Shown: positions 56,093 to 64,000 of the stretch, piece by piece
Numbering within the stretch: the first letter of the stretch is position 1
How the letters are laid out: each line of letters opens with the position of its first letter
From: Pseudomonas sp. PDNC002
Lineage (GTDB): Bacteria; Pseudomonadota; Gammaproteobacteria; Pseudomonadales; Pseudomonadaceae
Assembly: GCF_016919445.1 (NCBI RefSeq)
Contig: NZ_CP070356.1
Location: 3,173,501 to 3,237,500, forward strand
DNA: 64,000 nucleotides
Reading direction: 5' to 3'
The notes under the pieces: generated by a model
Databases searched by the model: none
Told to the model about the DNA's origin: nothing
Seen by the model: the letters and a program-made list of their open reading frames with translations, nothing else
Position numbers and translations under genes: made by a program

Positions 56093-57094
56093 TTAGTTGA
56101 TGAGGAAGCGGCGACTGCCTTCCTTGATTTTGGTGTAGCGAGCCTGCAGATAGGGCTTGTCCTTCAGCATGCGCTCGACATCGAGCACGGTGCTGTCCTT
56201 GGATTTCTTCCAACTGATGTAACCGTTGGAGAACTCCGCCCGCATCGCATCACCCATTGCCTGCTGCAACATCTGCTTGAGCTGGGCCTCACGCTTTTCC
56301 TTGTCGCTGATGGATTGGCGCACGGCCTTGAGTTCCAGGTAGGCGGCTGCCAGTCCGGCATTGCCACTGAAGTCCACTGCCTGGCCGTTGTCCTCGGGGT
56401 AGAGGCAACGCAAGGCGAGCTCGGCCGACGCGCTGCCGTCGGCAGACGGGGGCGTGTCGGTTTCCACGTACAGCCAGAACCGCCGCTCCAGTTCAATCAG
56501 GCGAGCGATCATCTGCTCGTCCCGTTCGATGCGATGGATTTCCAGCGTTTGACCACCGATCAATATGGCGACATCGGCGGCCTGCTTGCCGGTTACTGCA
56601 AGCTGATGCATCACCTGCAATTGCACATACTCGGGTACGCCTTCTTTCCAGAGGCGTGCCCCGTTTATGCCGGCGGTCTTGCATTCGAGAATTTGCACGT
56701 CGTCAGCACCGATTACCTCACGGTCGATGTTGGCAAGCATCCAGGGCAGCTCGGGATCAGGATGCTGTAGCACGGCGTTGATGCGCCGAACCTTGTTCTT
56801 CGTGCGCTTGCTATAGTGCCAGGCGACGATGGGCTCTAGGACATTGCCCCAGTACATCGGGCTTTCCTCATCCTGGGGATCGGCCTTGGGCATGCCAGCA
56901 TCGCGACCGGTCTTTTCCAGCCACAGCTCCAGTTGTGATTTGTAGGGATTGAGGCCGACCGCGGCGGCGGCATCCGAGCTACCGATGCCTTGCTTGCGCA
57001 CGGAGAGCCAGTCTTCTCGGGGGAGCTCCTTGGTACTGATCAGGCGCAGCGCCGGGCGTACCTTGCCCTTGTTGCTCAACGGGGTCGCTTTCAT
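56093..57094 (-). CDS. YqaJ-family viral recombinase/exonuclease
   Basis: 333 residues with AAGGTGATC upstream. Lambda-exonuclease-like motifs are in order: GIGSSDAAAAVGLNPYKS near 36, YWGNVLEPIVAWHY near 81, and the catalytic D..ExK region DDVQILECKTAG near 130 with YVQLQVMHQL. Predicted 5'-3' exonuclease for single-strand annealing recombination. No RecT-like annealing partner is recognised in the island; the Gp3-like protein is the nearest candidate. Confidence 0.9.
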   Translation of the reverse strand: MKATPLSNKGKVRPALRLISTKELPREDWLSVRKQGIGSSDAAAAVGLNPYKSQLELWLEKTGRDAGMPKADPQDEESPMYWGNVLEPIVAWHYSKRTKNKVRRINAVLQHPDPELPWMLANIDREVIGADDVQILECKTAGINGARLWKEGVPEYVQLQVMHQLAVTGKQAADVAILIGGQTLEIHRIERDEQMIARLIELERRFWLYVETDTPPSADGSASAELALRCLYPEDNGQAVDFSGNAGLAAAYLELKAVRQSISDKEKREAQLKQMLQQAMGDAMRAEFSNGYISWKKSKDSTVLDVERMLKDKPYLQARYTKIKEGSRRFLIN

Positions 57095-57113
57095 CGGATC
57101 ACCTTGCGGACAT

Positions 57114-57148
57114 AAAAACGCCCGATCAGCGCAAGGCCGACCGGGCGT
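57114..57148 (-). terminator. Terminator-like hairpin between DUF932 and yqaJ
   Basis: ACGCCCG (57118-57124) and CGGGCGT (57142-57148) pair, followed on the minus strand by TTTTT. Confidence 0.65.
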
Positions 57149-57170
57149 CGTGGGTGGAGGAGAAGAGTGG

Positions 57171-58139
57171 TCAGGCGACCATTTGCAGAGCAGCGTCCAG
57201 CGCGCGTTGTTTTATCTGCGCCCCTTGGCCGAACCAGGCCGAGTCCATGCGGTACTCGTTGCTACGTGCTCGGCGCTCGTGGTCGACGAACTCGGTCACC
57301 GAGTTAAGTAGACCCCAAGCAGTACCGTTGGCTGACTCCAGCGTGCTGCCGCGTCCACGTCCTTCGTACAGGCTTTGCACCTTACGCAGGGCGCGCTCGT
57401 TGGGCAGTACTTCCGGCAGGACACCAGTCGGTGAGGTTTCACACAGCACATTCATAAAGAAACCCAGCGCCTCATGCCACTGAACCTTGCGTTCAGCCAA
57501 TGCACGCATGCGGTACATGAAGTCGTCCCATTGCGAGACGGCGATGCCGAGTTTTTTCTTCACCACCTTGGGATCGAAGCGGGTGTTGTGCGGCACTTTG
57601 ATTGCGCGGGACGTACCGTCCAGGGCAACGGTCAGGGTGTTGTTGCAGACGACGCGTACGGTGGTGGGCGTGGCTGTGGTGGCCAGTGTTCCATCACATG
57701 ACGTGGCCAGCAGCAGATAGCCGTTAACCTGGTCGTTGCCCTTAAGTGCAGAACCTTGGCCAGTACGTGCCAGTGCCCAGAACTTGCGTCCGCCCTTGAG
57801 CACGCCGGCCGTTTCCAACTCGTAGCCGGAGACCTCGGTGAGATCGCGGTAGAACTCCAGCACCTCACGCGGTTGCACCGTGTGGTAGCGGTTGGAAACC
57901 ACCGACAGTGGCGCCTTGGTGTCCGAGCGAAAGAGCACCTTCTGTTCCGGGAATGAATGGATGGTACCCAGGTGGCCGACGGCATCCGACTTGAAATGCA
58001 CTGGGCTTTCCTGGATCTGCCAGTTCATTCCTGCTTCACGTTGCCAGACTTCCAGCGGTTGCTTCTGAGTGAGGCGGTTGCCGAGGCCGTGCCACGGCGT
58101 TGCACCGACATATGCCATTTGTTCGATTTGATGAGCCAT
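57171..58139 (-). CDS. DUF932-family island protein
   Basis: 322 residues. DUF932 hallmarks: TPWHGLGNRLTQKQPLEVW near 14, VSNRYHTVQPREVLEFYRDL near 80 and VRVVCNNTL near 163. These proteins occur on integrative elements and phages beside YqaJ and RadC genes; a DNA-maintenance role is likely but unproven. First gene of this module. Confidence 0.88.
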   Translation of the reverse strand: MAHQIEQMAYVGATPWHGLGNRLTQKQPLEVWQREAGMNWQIQESPVHFKSDAVGHLGTIHSFPEQKVLFRSDTKAPLSVVSNRYHTVQPREVLEFYRDLTEVSGYELETAGVLKGGRKFWALARTGQGSALKGNDQVNGYLLLATSCDGTLATTATPTTVRVVCNNTLTVALDGTSRAIKVPHNTRFDPKVVKKKLGIAVSQWDDFMYRMRALAERKVQWHEALGFFMNVLCETSPTGVLPEVLPNERALRKVQSLYEGRGRGSTLESANGTAWGLLNSVTEFVDHERRARSNEYRMDSAWFGQGAQIKQRALDAALQMVA

Positions 58140-58222
58140 AAGAGAGATTCCTTGGGGGCATAAAAACGCCGCGCACAGTGAAGACGATCTGTTGCGGTTT
58201 AGGAGAGGTGAGCGGGAGATGG

Positions 58223-58543
58223 TTAGTAGCGAACGCTGATGCGATAGCCGCAGTTCAGCCAGAAGCTGTCAGCTAGGGTGTGATTTATGGGTGGCTGACG
58301 GACGGCTGAGCACTGGTCAATACAGCTGGGTAGGCAACCGAGCAGTGCGCCGGCCAGCGTGCGCAGTCCGGCTCCTAAAGGCATTGCTAGTAGGCCCGTC
58401 GTCAGCATCACCGTACTCCCGAGCGGAGTTGGTAGAAGGCCGCGAAAAGCGATACCGATAGGGATGATGGTGCAGGCGATCTTTATGGCTGTTGCGAATT
58501 GGGAGTTCTTCGAGGGAGGGTATCTGAAGCACTGCAATGACAT
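58223..58543 (-). CDS. Small hypothetical membrane protein
   Basis: 106 residues from the ATG at 58543 with GGAGC upstream. Two hydrophobic stretches (TAIKIACTIIPIGIAF and VMLTTGLLAMPLGAGL) and five cysteines. Not recognised. It precedes DUF932 by 83 bp. Confidence 0.5.
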   Translation of the reverse strand: MSLQCFRYPPSKNSQFATAIKIACTIIPIGIAFRGLLPTPLGSTVMLTTGLLAMPLGAGLRTLAGALLGCLPSCIDQCSAVRQPPINHTLADSFWLNCGYRISVRY

Positions 58544-59196
58544 GGCTGGGGCTCCATGGTGTGGGTTCAGTGCAGTGATATAGATGTGGAAAAAAGTGGA
58601 ATCGGCAGTGGCTGGGGTAAGGGGGCGGCTCTGAGGGGAGAAAGTTAGTTCCCCCATGCAAAAAGTTGGTTCCTACGGTGGAAAAGTTAGTTCTCAGCGC
58701 CTCCAAGTCGTCTACAGGGGCGCTATTGAGGACGTTCAGCCGCAACACCAGCGATACATGCGACTCGGCCGATGTGCTGCTCGACAGCCCGCAGCATCAT
58801 GTCGCTAACATCGTCGCGGTAGTGGCCTCGTGGTCGCCGCAGTCCACACAAAGGTTGCACGTATTTTCTGCTATCCCACACTTGCGCTGCACGTGGATGT
58901 TTGCCCTGTCTAGCCGCGTAGACCCTGTCCATACACGCCATTGAGGGGGCTGCTGCTCGTGCTGCCGACGCTAATCAGAGCCACCGTTGGAGGTGCGCGA
59001 GCCGAATAGTAGTCAACTTTCAAGGCGAAAGGTGTCGAGGGGGAGGCAATCGCTGCGGATAGCTGCCGAGGCGGCACTGTGGTCAGCGGGGGCAATGGAT
59101 ACAAGAAAAAAATTCTACACGTCGTATCGGAATTGTTGGGCGGACGGGCTGGATATACCTTTTTCACATCGTTTGGGCATAGAAGGGAAACATGCG
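58544..59196. other. Regulatory-looking gap with three 12-bp direct repeats
   Basis: No convincing gene. AAAGTTAGTTCC (58641-58652), AAAGTTGGTTCC (58662-58673) and AAAGTTAGTTCT (58683-58694) are spaced exactly 21 bp start to start, two helical turns, so a protein could bind one face. This lies upstream of the minus-strand module and of the plus-strand AlpA gene. Confidence 0.6.
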
Positions 59197-59430
59197 ATGG
59201 CAGTAGGTACCAATAGCTCGTCATGCATTTTGAGGATGCAGGATGTGACCGCAAAGTTGGGCATCAGTCGGTCTGCTGTATATGACTGGATGGATATCAA
59301 GTCGCCACGTTATGACAGCACTTTTCCAAGACCTATTAGGCTTGGGAGGGCCTCGATTGGGTGGATTTCCGCAGATATAGACGACTTTATAACCCAGCGT
59401 ATTGCGGTGCGAGACAGGCATGGCCAATAG
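59197..59430 (+). CDS. AlpA-family regulator
   Basis: 77 residues from the ATG at 59197 with GAAGGGAAA upstream; a longer frame from 58987 has no start support. The winged-HTH pattern is RMQDVTAKLGISRSAVYDWM, FPRPIRLGRASIGW, then DIDDFI. It probably regulates island genes or excision. Confidence 0.85.
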   Translation: MAVGTNSSSCILRMQDVTAKLGISRSAVYDWMDIKSPRYDSTFPRPIRLGRASIGWISADIDDFITQRIAVRDRHGQ

Positions 59431-59842
59431 AGCCTTTTATCTCGGTTAAGCACTAACTCCGTATATAAAATAACTGTTTTTCAATTGTTCCTGATCCGTG
59501 TCGTGCGGGTTGCGGGGAGTATTTATCGAATTTTGTTTTTGGTTTGTATGTTATTAATGTGTATCAATTAAATAGTGAGGCTGCATTGGGTGTTGTGTTG
59601 GATTTGAATTAATTAAGTTGTATCGGTGTGCTTGATTGTGAGGTGTGAGTGTGTGGGCGGTGGGCGATATAGGTCGTGCTGTATTGAGATGTAAGCTATG
59701 GCTCGATTGGTTTCGAGGCAATTAAGTTAATTTGATGGTGGTTTAGATGTTTGCGTTGTGTGGGTTTAATTGGCTAGATAGCCAATTATTTCTTAATAAT
59801 CAAAGCGCCGGTCTAGCTTGAGCGTTCTAGTGGAGTGTGGTG
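59431..59842. other. AT-rich gene-free region with a 22-bp palindrome
   Basis: About 410 bp of very AT-rich sequence without a coding frame. TAATTGGCTA/TAGCCAATTA at 59767-59788 is a perfect palindrome with a 2-bp centre, about 55 bp before the next gene. It could be an operator, a hairpin or part of a replication origin for the Gp2-like protein. MvaU/MvaT-type silencing is also plausible here. Confidence 0.6.
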
Positions 59843-60874
59843 ATGGATTGTTGTGGGCGTGATGAGAGCTATATGGCCTTGTTGAGTAAAGGGGCCATGG
59901 CAAGAGGGGTGAATGGGTTGTTTAAGGCAGGTGGTGTGGATGTGGGGACAATTCTTTTCTTTAAGAAGTTTTCTGAGATGGCTAAGGGTATTGTCTGTAG
60001 CTCAGGCACGGCGTTTAGGATGAGTTGCGGTAAGATTGTGCCAGAGGCTACTGGTGAACGGTTTATCAAGTTGATCAAATATGGCTATAGAAAAATTGAT
60101 AAGGTCTATGCTCTGGAGCCGTATTCGAAGTTGATCATTGAAGAGATGGATTGGCCAACCGTAGCCATGTTCCTAGGTCATGTGAGGCGCGGTGGCGAAA
60201 GTTTACAGGTGCTTGAGGCTCTCAATGTCCTGATTGATAAAATTCGAGAGGAAGGACGTTCCCCAGCGTTTAAGAAACAACTGAATAGCTTTCATCGCTC
60301 TGCTAATAAAAATTATCAAGGGCTCCTAAACTATGAGAAGGCTTTGTTCGAGTGCTCGTCTAGGATTCTTGTCTTGCGTATAGATTTTTCCTACCGGAAA
60401 GAGCATTGTAAGGTTGATCAGGAGATTGCTCTGCAGCACCGTAAACAGCTGTTTGATAATGCGAGATCTAATAAGCTGTTTGCACATATGCTTGGCTATG
60501 TGACTAAGCTTGAGTATGGGGTGGAGAAGGGGTTTCACTTTCATTGTATGTTCTTTTTTGATGGAGGCAAGGTCCGGGAGGACATTACTTTTGCAAAGCG
60601 AATAGGTGAATACTGGGGGGCGGTTATTACAGAGGGGATGGGTAGCTACTACAACTGCAATTATGCCAAGGAGGCATATAGATGTTGTGGTATCGGGATG
60701 GTTAGCCATTCTGATAGAGAGAAGCGAGATGCTTTGAGACGTGCGATGGTCTACCTGACCAAGACTGATCTGTACATGAAGTTGAAAGCCAAAGGGCGTG
60801 CGCTCACTAGAGGGGTAATGCCAAGGTCTCCCAGCGGGCGTGGACGGCCTAGGGCAGTCACCATATCTTTGTAA
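59843..60874 (+). CDS. YagK/YfjJ-type (inovirus Gp2-like) replication initiator-like protein
   Basis: 343 residues from the ATG at 59843 with TGGAG upstream. The C-terminal ~190 residues match the YagK/YfjJ family: RILVLRIDFSYRKEH, the HxH motif in GFHFHCMFFFDGG, GEYWGAVITEGMGSYYNCN and MVYLTKTDLYMKLK. In this HUH-like group the His pair binds metal and a Tyr in the last motif could nick DNA. In inoviruses related proteins start rolling-circle replication. Whether this one supports island replication is inference. Confidence 0.82.
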   Translation: MDCCGRDESYMALLSKGAMARGVNGLFKAGGVDVGTILFFKKFSEMAKGIVCSSGTAFRMSCGKIVPEATGERFIKLIKYGYRKIDKVYALEPYSKLIIEEMDWPTVAMFLGHVRRGGESLQVLEALNVLIDKIREEGRSPAFKKQLNSFHRSANKNYQGLLNYEKALFECSSRILVLRIDFSYRKEHCKVDQEIALQHRKQLFDNARSNKLFAHMLGYVTKLEYGVEKGFHFHCMFFFDGGKVREDITFAKRIGEYWGAVITEGMGSYYNCNYAKEAYRCCGIGMVSHSDREKRDALRRAMVYLTKTDLYMKLKAKGRALTRGVMPRSPSGRGRPRAVTISL

Positions 60875-60902
60875 GTAAAGCCTGGGGCTAAGATTGCTCC
60901 TG

Positions 60903-61727
60903 TCAGCTCCTTCTGGGAAGGCGCACAGTGTCCTTTAAAGCTGATTTAATATCCTCAGACTCATGAATCCAGGTTTTGTGTAAAAGATCCTCTATGCTGT
61001 AATCTAGGACTCGAGGTATTTCATTTTTTAATATAAAATCTCCAATTAATGTTGATGGTTGTTTGTTCTTGCTCTCACTTATTTCAGATTTAAGAATAGT
61101 TATGGCTGAGATTGCCGCTTTTGTAGAGGGCCAGCCTCCATGAGGCATGTGGATTCTTAATAGGTCGGCTATGTATTGTTTTAGTGGCTCGTATTTTTTG
61201 TTTATTTGCTTGGCATTGTCGCTATTTTGATTTGAGACTTTCTCAGTAGCTAAGGCATCCAGGTCGATTTTTGAGTTTTCAACTGTTTTTCCACAGTAAT
61301 AATTAGCCTCGCAGGTGTGTGCCCAGGCTAAATCTAGCTTGCTTTCTCTTTGCGCCTTACGAGCTATCTCTGTGTGTAGCGTTGCGATCTTGATAAGTAG
61401 GGTGAAGTTTAGTCTTGCGATTTTGTTGCGGATGTTTTCTCTGTTGGCGCAATCAATTTCTTTGACATTTAGTAGCGCTTCTTGGGTTTCTATTTCTTTC
61501 TCCCAGCCGACTAGAAGGTTTACGAGCTCTTCATCATCCCCCAGCTTGGCCTGGATGCTGGCTTTCAGTTCGCTGTAGGTGTCTGTGGTAAGGCTACTCG
61601 AATAGAAATCTTCCAATATGAAGCTCATATTGCCTAGCTTTTGATCAAGTGTCGTGCTGGCAACTTCTTTCACTCTGTCAAGCACAATTCTTTCGCGTGG
61701 GTATTGAGCGGTAAATTGTCGATCCAT
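60903..61727 (-). CDS. Hypothetical protein beside the integrase
   Basis: 274 residues, not recognised. It is hydrophilic and almost all helical, rich in Lys, Glu and Ile, with no signal peptide, membrane segment or evident catalytic motif. AT-rich codon use marks it as foreign. It lies between the Gp2-like gene (convergent) and the integrase, a position often taken by island cargo. Confidence 0.65.
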   Translation of the reverse strand: MDRQFTAQYPRERIVLDRVKEVASTTLDQKLGNMSFILEDFYSSSLTTDTYSELKASIQAKLGDDEELVNLLVGWEKEIETQEALLNVKEIDCANRENIRNKIARLNFTLLIKIATLHTEIARKAQRESKLDLAWAHTCEANYYCGKTVENSKIDLDALATEKVSNQNSDNAKQINKKYEPLKQYIADLLRIHMPHGGWPSTKAAISAITILKSEISESKNKQPSTLIGDFILKNEIPRVLDYSIEDLLHKTWIHESEDIKSALKDTVRLPRRS

Positions 61728-61828
61728 TCAGAGTTTCTCTAGGGTTGGTGGGATTAATTGGCAGCAGCAAGGGCTGCGATTAATGTGGTGGCAACTAAAT
61801 CTTAGAAATGTTCCCCGTTAATCAATGC

Positions 61829-63172
61829 TCAGATATGAGTTAATAACTCAAGATGGCTTCCAAGCTTATACCAAGCATCCGCCATTTCCTTTGTGTAGCT
61901 GTGGCGCTGGTAAGTGCGTTTGACTTTGTTCTCTTCAGTGTGGTTAAGGCAGCGCTCTGCGACCTCTGGTAACACGCCTAAGGCAGTCATTAAAGTCGCG
62001 CCCGTTCGTCTAAGGTCGTGAGGGGTCCATTTACCACTCTTCAAAAGCAAGGCTTGAGCATTGGCGCTGCGGTTGCTCATAACACCTTGTGCTGGCTGAC
62101 GTTGTCTGTCTCCAAGCTGCTTAGTAACGGTCTTCGAGCAGACGGGGCCTGTACGTTTCGTGTTGGGGTAGCACCATTCACTTCCCGCACTGAGAACTTC
62201 GACTCTCTTGAATTGCTGAATGGCGAATTTGGAGAGCGTTACGCTGTGAGCCTTGCCATTTTTGCTGTCTTCTGCAGGAATGAGCCAGTTACCCGTCATC
62301 AGGTCAATGTTCTCCCAGCGCGCGTTCATCAGCTCGCCGATGCGACAGCAGGTGGAGAGTGCTATCCAGATCGCGGCTTGAGTCGGGGGGAGCAAGCCGG
62401 CTTCCGGAGCAAGTTTCGCCAATGTGCGAATTTCTTCCTCGCTCAGCACTCTGTCGCGCTCAACTTCCTTGCCGCCGATCTTGGCCTTGCGAATGCTCGA
62501 TGTTGGATCGTGATCGATCAAGTCTCGGTCAACTGCAAAACGGAACATTTGCCGCATTAGGCTAAAGATCATTTTGGCCATGCGATTGACGCCGCGTGCG
62601 AGTAGGGTATCTGTCACTTCGGTGATGTGGCCTTTCTTTACGTCATCAACAGGCATCGTGCCAAGGAACGGCAGTGCATCCTTTTGAAACATGCGGCGTA
62701 CTTCCGCGCCACCATCTTTTCGATTAATCAGATCAACCCTAGCCCAGTGGTCAAACAGATCTTGGACGGTTTTTCTGGCGGCTTGTCGAGCTTGTGCTTC
62801 CTCAATAGCAGCTCTTTCTGCAGCGATTCGAGCAATTTCGGCGTCGCGTGCTGCCACACGAGCGGCTTCCTCAGCCTCAAGGTGTTCCTTTACGTCTCTG
62901 ACACCTGACTTATGAAGCCCTGCGAGCTCTTTGGCCCGCTGACCTGCTTCGGCGAGCGTCATGGTGCCTTCGTTGCCATCGCGACTATATGTGCCGATGG
63001 GCAAGGTGATGCGCTCACTGCCGCTGTTGGTGTAGCGGAAATAGAACAGGCGCTCACCGCTTGGGGTGATACGAGCCACCAAGCTGCCGTGACCCCAGAT
63101 GGCGACTTCGCTCAGCCACTTGTCGCTCGTACCAGGTTTGGCAGTCATCTGGCGGTCTGTAATCTTGGCCAT
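61829..63172 (-). CDS. P4-type tyrosine integrase
   Basis: 447 residues from the ATG at 63172; an upstream ATG at 63238 would translate the arm-site repeats and is disfavoured. The N-terminal DUF4102-like arm-binding part is followed by a coiled segment (about 97-137) and the catalytic domain: Arg277 (CCRIGEL), His385-x-x-Arg388 (HDLRRTG), His411 (LNHTEENK) and Tyr421 (RTYQRHSY). It integrates the island into tRNA-Pro. Confidence 0.95.
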   Translation of the reverse strand: MAKITDRQMTAKPGTSDKWLSEVAIWGHGSLVARITPSGERLFYFRYTNSGSERITLPIGTYSRDGNEGTMTLAEAGQRAKELAGLHKSGVRDVKEHLEAEEAARVAARDAEIARIAAERAAIEEAQARQAARKTVQDLFDHWARVDLINRKDGGAEVRRMFQKDALPFLGTMPVDDVKKGHITEVTDTLLARGVNRMAKMIFSLMRQMFRFAVDRDLIDHDPTSSIRKAKIGGKEVERDRVLSEEEIRTLAKLAPEAGLLPPTQAAIWIALSTCCRIGELMNARWENIDLMTGNWLIPAEDSKNGKAHSVTLSKFAIQQFKRVEVLSAGSEWCYPNTKRTGPVCSKTVTKQLGDRQRQPAQGVMSNRSANAQALLLKSGKWTPHDLRRTGATLMTALGVLPEVAERCLNHTEENKVKRTYQRHSYTKEMADAWYKLGSHLELLTHI

Positions 63173-63188
63173 GTGATCAATTTCCCCG

Positions 63189-63251
63189 TTGCCAATTGGT
63201 TGCCAATTGAGATTCTCTGGTTGCCAATTCGTTGCCAATTCGTTGCCAATT
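63189..63251. repeat. Five integrase arm-type repeats (right end)
   Basis: TTGCCAATT occurs at 63189, 63200, 63221, 63232 and 63243, with spacings of 11, 21, 11 and 11 bp. The array lies 17 bp before the integrase ATG, so it probably serves both as arm sites and as the int operator. The same motif appears twice at the left end (37844, 37855). Confidence 0.75.
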
Positions 63252-63379
63252 GATATCGGCTTTATTCGAGCCGCTTCGGGCTATTTTGGACGATGAAGCT
63301 GCTGTTGGCCAGTAATATCAAAGGGTTAAGGGGTTTGTTTAGGATCGGGCTGGATTCGCTTGCACAGGTTATTACCTGT

Positions 63380-63426
63380 ATGGGGTGCAAGGGGTAGAGT
63401 GTTCGAATCACTCCGTCCCAACCAAA
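63380..63426. other. attR: second copy of the tRNA-Pro 3' end
   Basis: 47 bp matching 37709-37755 except for two bases (C to A in the T-arm side, and G to A at the last acceptor base). The 5' half of the tRNA is missing, so it is a remnant. A 16-bp palindrome (ACAGGTTATTACCTGT, 63364-63379) abuts it. Confidence 0.9.
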
Positions 63427-63429
63427 TTT

Positions 63430-63464
63430 GAAAAGGCCGGTTCAGCAATGAATCGGCCTTTTTG
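63430..63464 (+). terminator. Displaced tRNA-Pro terminator
   Basis: AAAAGGCCGGTTC ... GAATCGGCCTTTTT forms a stem with a T run just past attR, the expected native terminator of tRNA-Pro before island insertion. Confidence 0.85.
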
Positions 63465-63488
63465 CATTTCTCTCCCCGCAAAGATTCC

Positions 63489-64000
63489 CTATATTGACCG
63501 CCAGCTCGGAGTGTCCCTCGGTGCCCAATCATCCTGCTCTGTCAGGAAGTTTGGCAGGTCCCTCCGCGCTATACCGATTTCCCCTTGCCACTTGATGACG
63601 CCGATGCGTTGATCGATCCAGGTCATGTAAGCGCAGTGAGGGTTTGTGTCGGGGATGTGTTGAGTATCGTGCAGAGTAGGGAGGACTTCGTCCCCGAGCC
63701 ATTTGGCGATGTGGCGGTGTTCTGGTTGCCAGAAGCGGTGGAGGGCTTTGTAGGCGCCGGATTCGCTGATGACTTCCACTTCTTCGCGGAAGCTGCTGAG
63801 GTATTCCAGGATGACGGCGCATTTCCGCTCCGGGTCCATGCGTTTTGGCAGGAGGTAGGGGAGTGGGCGTTAATCAGGACGGAGAAGTCGTGGGCGACAA
63901 ACCATGGTTGGCGGTCGATCAGGATGGCGTGCAGTTGGTGGGTGTGGTGCTGGAAAACGACAGGCCTGTAAGTGTCCTTGCATGGTGAAGCTCCATCTAC
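63489..64000 (-). pseudogene. BRO-N-type (phage antirepressor-like) gene, frameshifted
   Basis: The minus strand encodes a BRO-like protein in two frames. The frame from the window edge to about 63866 reads VVFQHHTHQLHAILIDRQPWFVAHDFSVLI. The frame from about 63866 to 63489 reads LPYLLPKRMDPERKCAVILEY then VEVISESGAYKALHRFW and QWLSDEV-like KWLGDEVLPTL. Neither alone is complete; a one-base change near 63866 would join them. BRO proteins are common phage-derived regulators in Pseudomonas. It lies outside the island; its 5' end is beyond the window. A sequencing error could also explain the break. Confidence 0.6.

Noticed and set aside
58987..59196. Longer AlpA-type protein starting at 58987
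   Set aside because: The added 70 residues show no homology or ribosome site; the ATG at 59197 has one and starts next to the HTH domain.
37958..63172. Island as a conjugative element
   Set aside because: No relaxase, VirB4, TraD or pilus genes were recognised.
63173..63238. Integrase start at 63238
   Set aside because: The added 22 residues would be encoded by the TTGCCAATT repeats; the ATG at 63172 fits the family better.

Overview
This window is chromosomal DNA of a GC-rich Pseudomonas, probably from the P. aeruginosa group (P. nitroreducens/citronellolis/knackmussii-like). Two blocks support this: the glyoxylate block pykF-ttuD-glxR-hyi-gcl-glcG-like-tetR-moaA, and the translation block tRNA-Val ... 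mvaU-like, hydrolase, thrS-infC-rpmI-rplT-pheS-pheT-ihfA-merR-tRNA-Pro. Both follow the Pseudomonas gene order as I remember it. Pseudomonas-type REP palindromes (GTAGGAGC..., CCCTCTCCC...GGGAGAG) lie between genes. Family names come from reading the translated sequences; no database search was run.

Layout. 1-12,100: HD-domain protein (cut by the window edge), LuxR regulator, APC permease with a P1 (DmpA-type) aminopeptidase, sulfate-binding protein, second HD hydrolase, MuiA-like DUF4139 protein, potassium channel with a C-terminal zinc ribbon, SstT, a DapF-like protein with both catalytic cysteines changed to serine, and a urea transporter. 12,660-22,830: the glyoxylate-to-pyruvate pathway with its putative regulator, and moaA. 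Here a 267-bp inverted-repeat element sits between ttuD and pykF, and a ~70-bp tandem array lies beside tetR. 22,890-27,950: a solute-binding protein, an LMW-phosphatase-like protein, a hypothetical protein, an FNT channel, an FAD amine oxidase and tRNA-Val. 28,000-37,753: small Pseudomonas proteins, an MvaU-like H-NS protein, and the thrS-to-ihfA translation cluster ending in tRNA-Pro(GGG).

37,709-63,426: a ~25.7-kb integrated island flanked by 47-bp direct repeats of the tRNA-Pro 3' end. A P4-type tyrosine integrase lies at the far end, and 9-bp TTGCCAATT repeats (probable integrase arm sites) lie at both ends. Its left half is a defence cluster: hsdR, hsdS, a Septu-like AAA ATPase plus HNH nuclease pair, hsdM, a Mrr-type nuclease with an N-terminal PUA/EVE-like region, an AlpA-like regulator, and a 1089-residue helicase with a probable C-terminal nuclease. 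Its right half carries maintenance genes (XRE regulator with two palindromic operators, RadC, a Gp3-like protein, YqaJ recombinase, DUF932, AlpA, and a YagK/YfjJ-Gp2 replication-like protein), several secreted or membrane proteins of unknown role, and an unrecognised gene next to the integrase.

The main candidate for a new system is the ATPase/HNH pair lodged inside the type I restriction operon between hsdS and hsdM. Its position recalls PrrC-type guard genes that act when restriction is inhibited. The helicase-nuclease downstream is a second candidate. After the island come the leftover tRNA-Pro terminator and a BRO-type gene that appears frameshifted.
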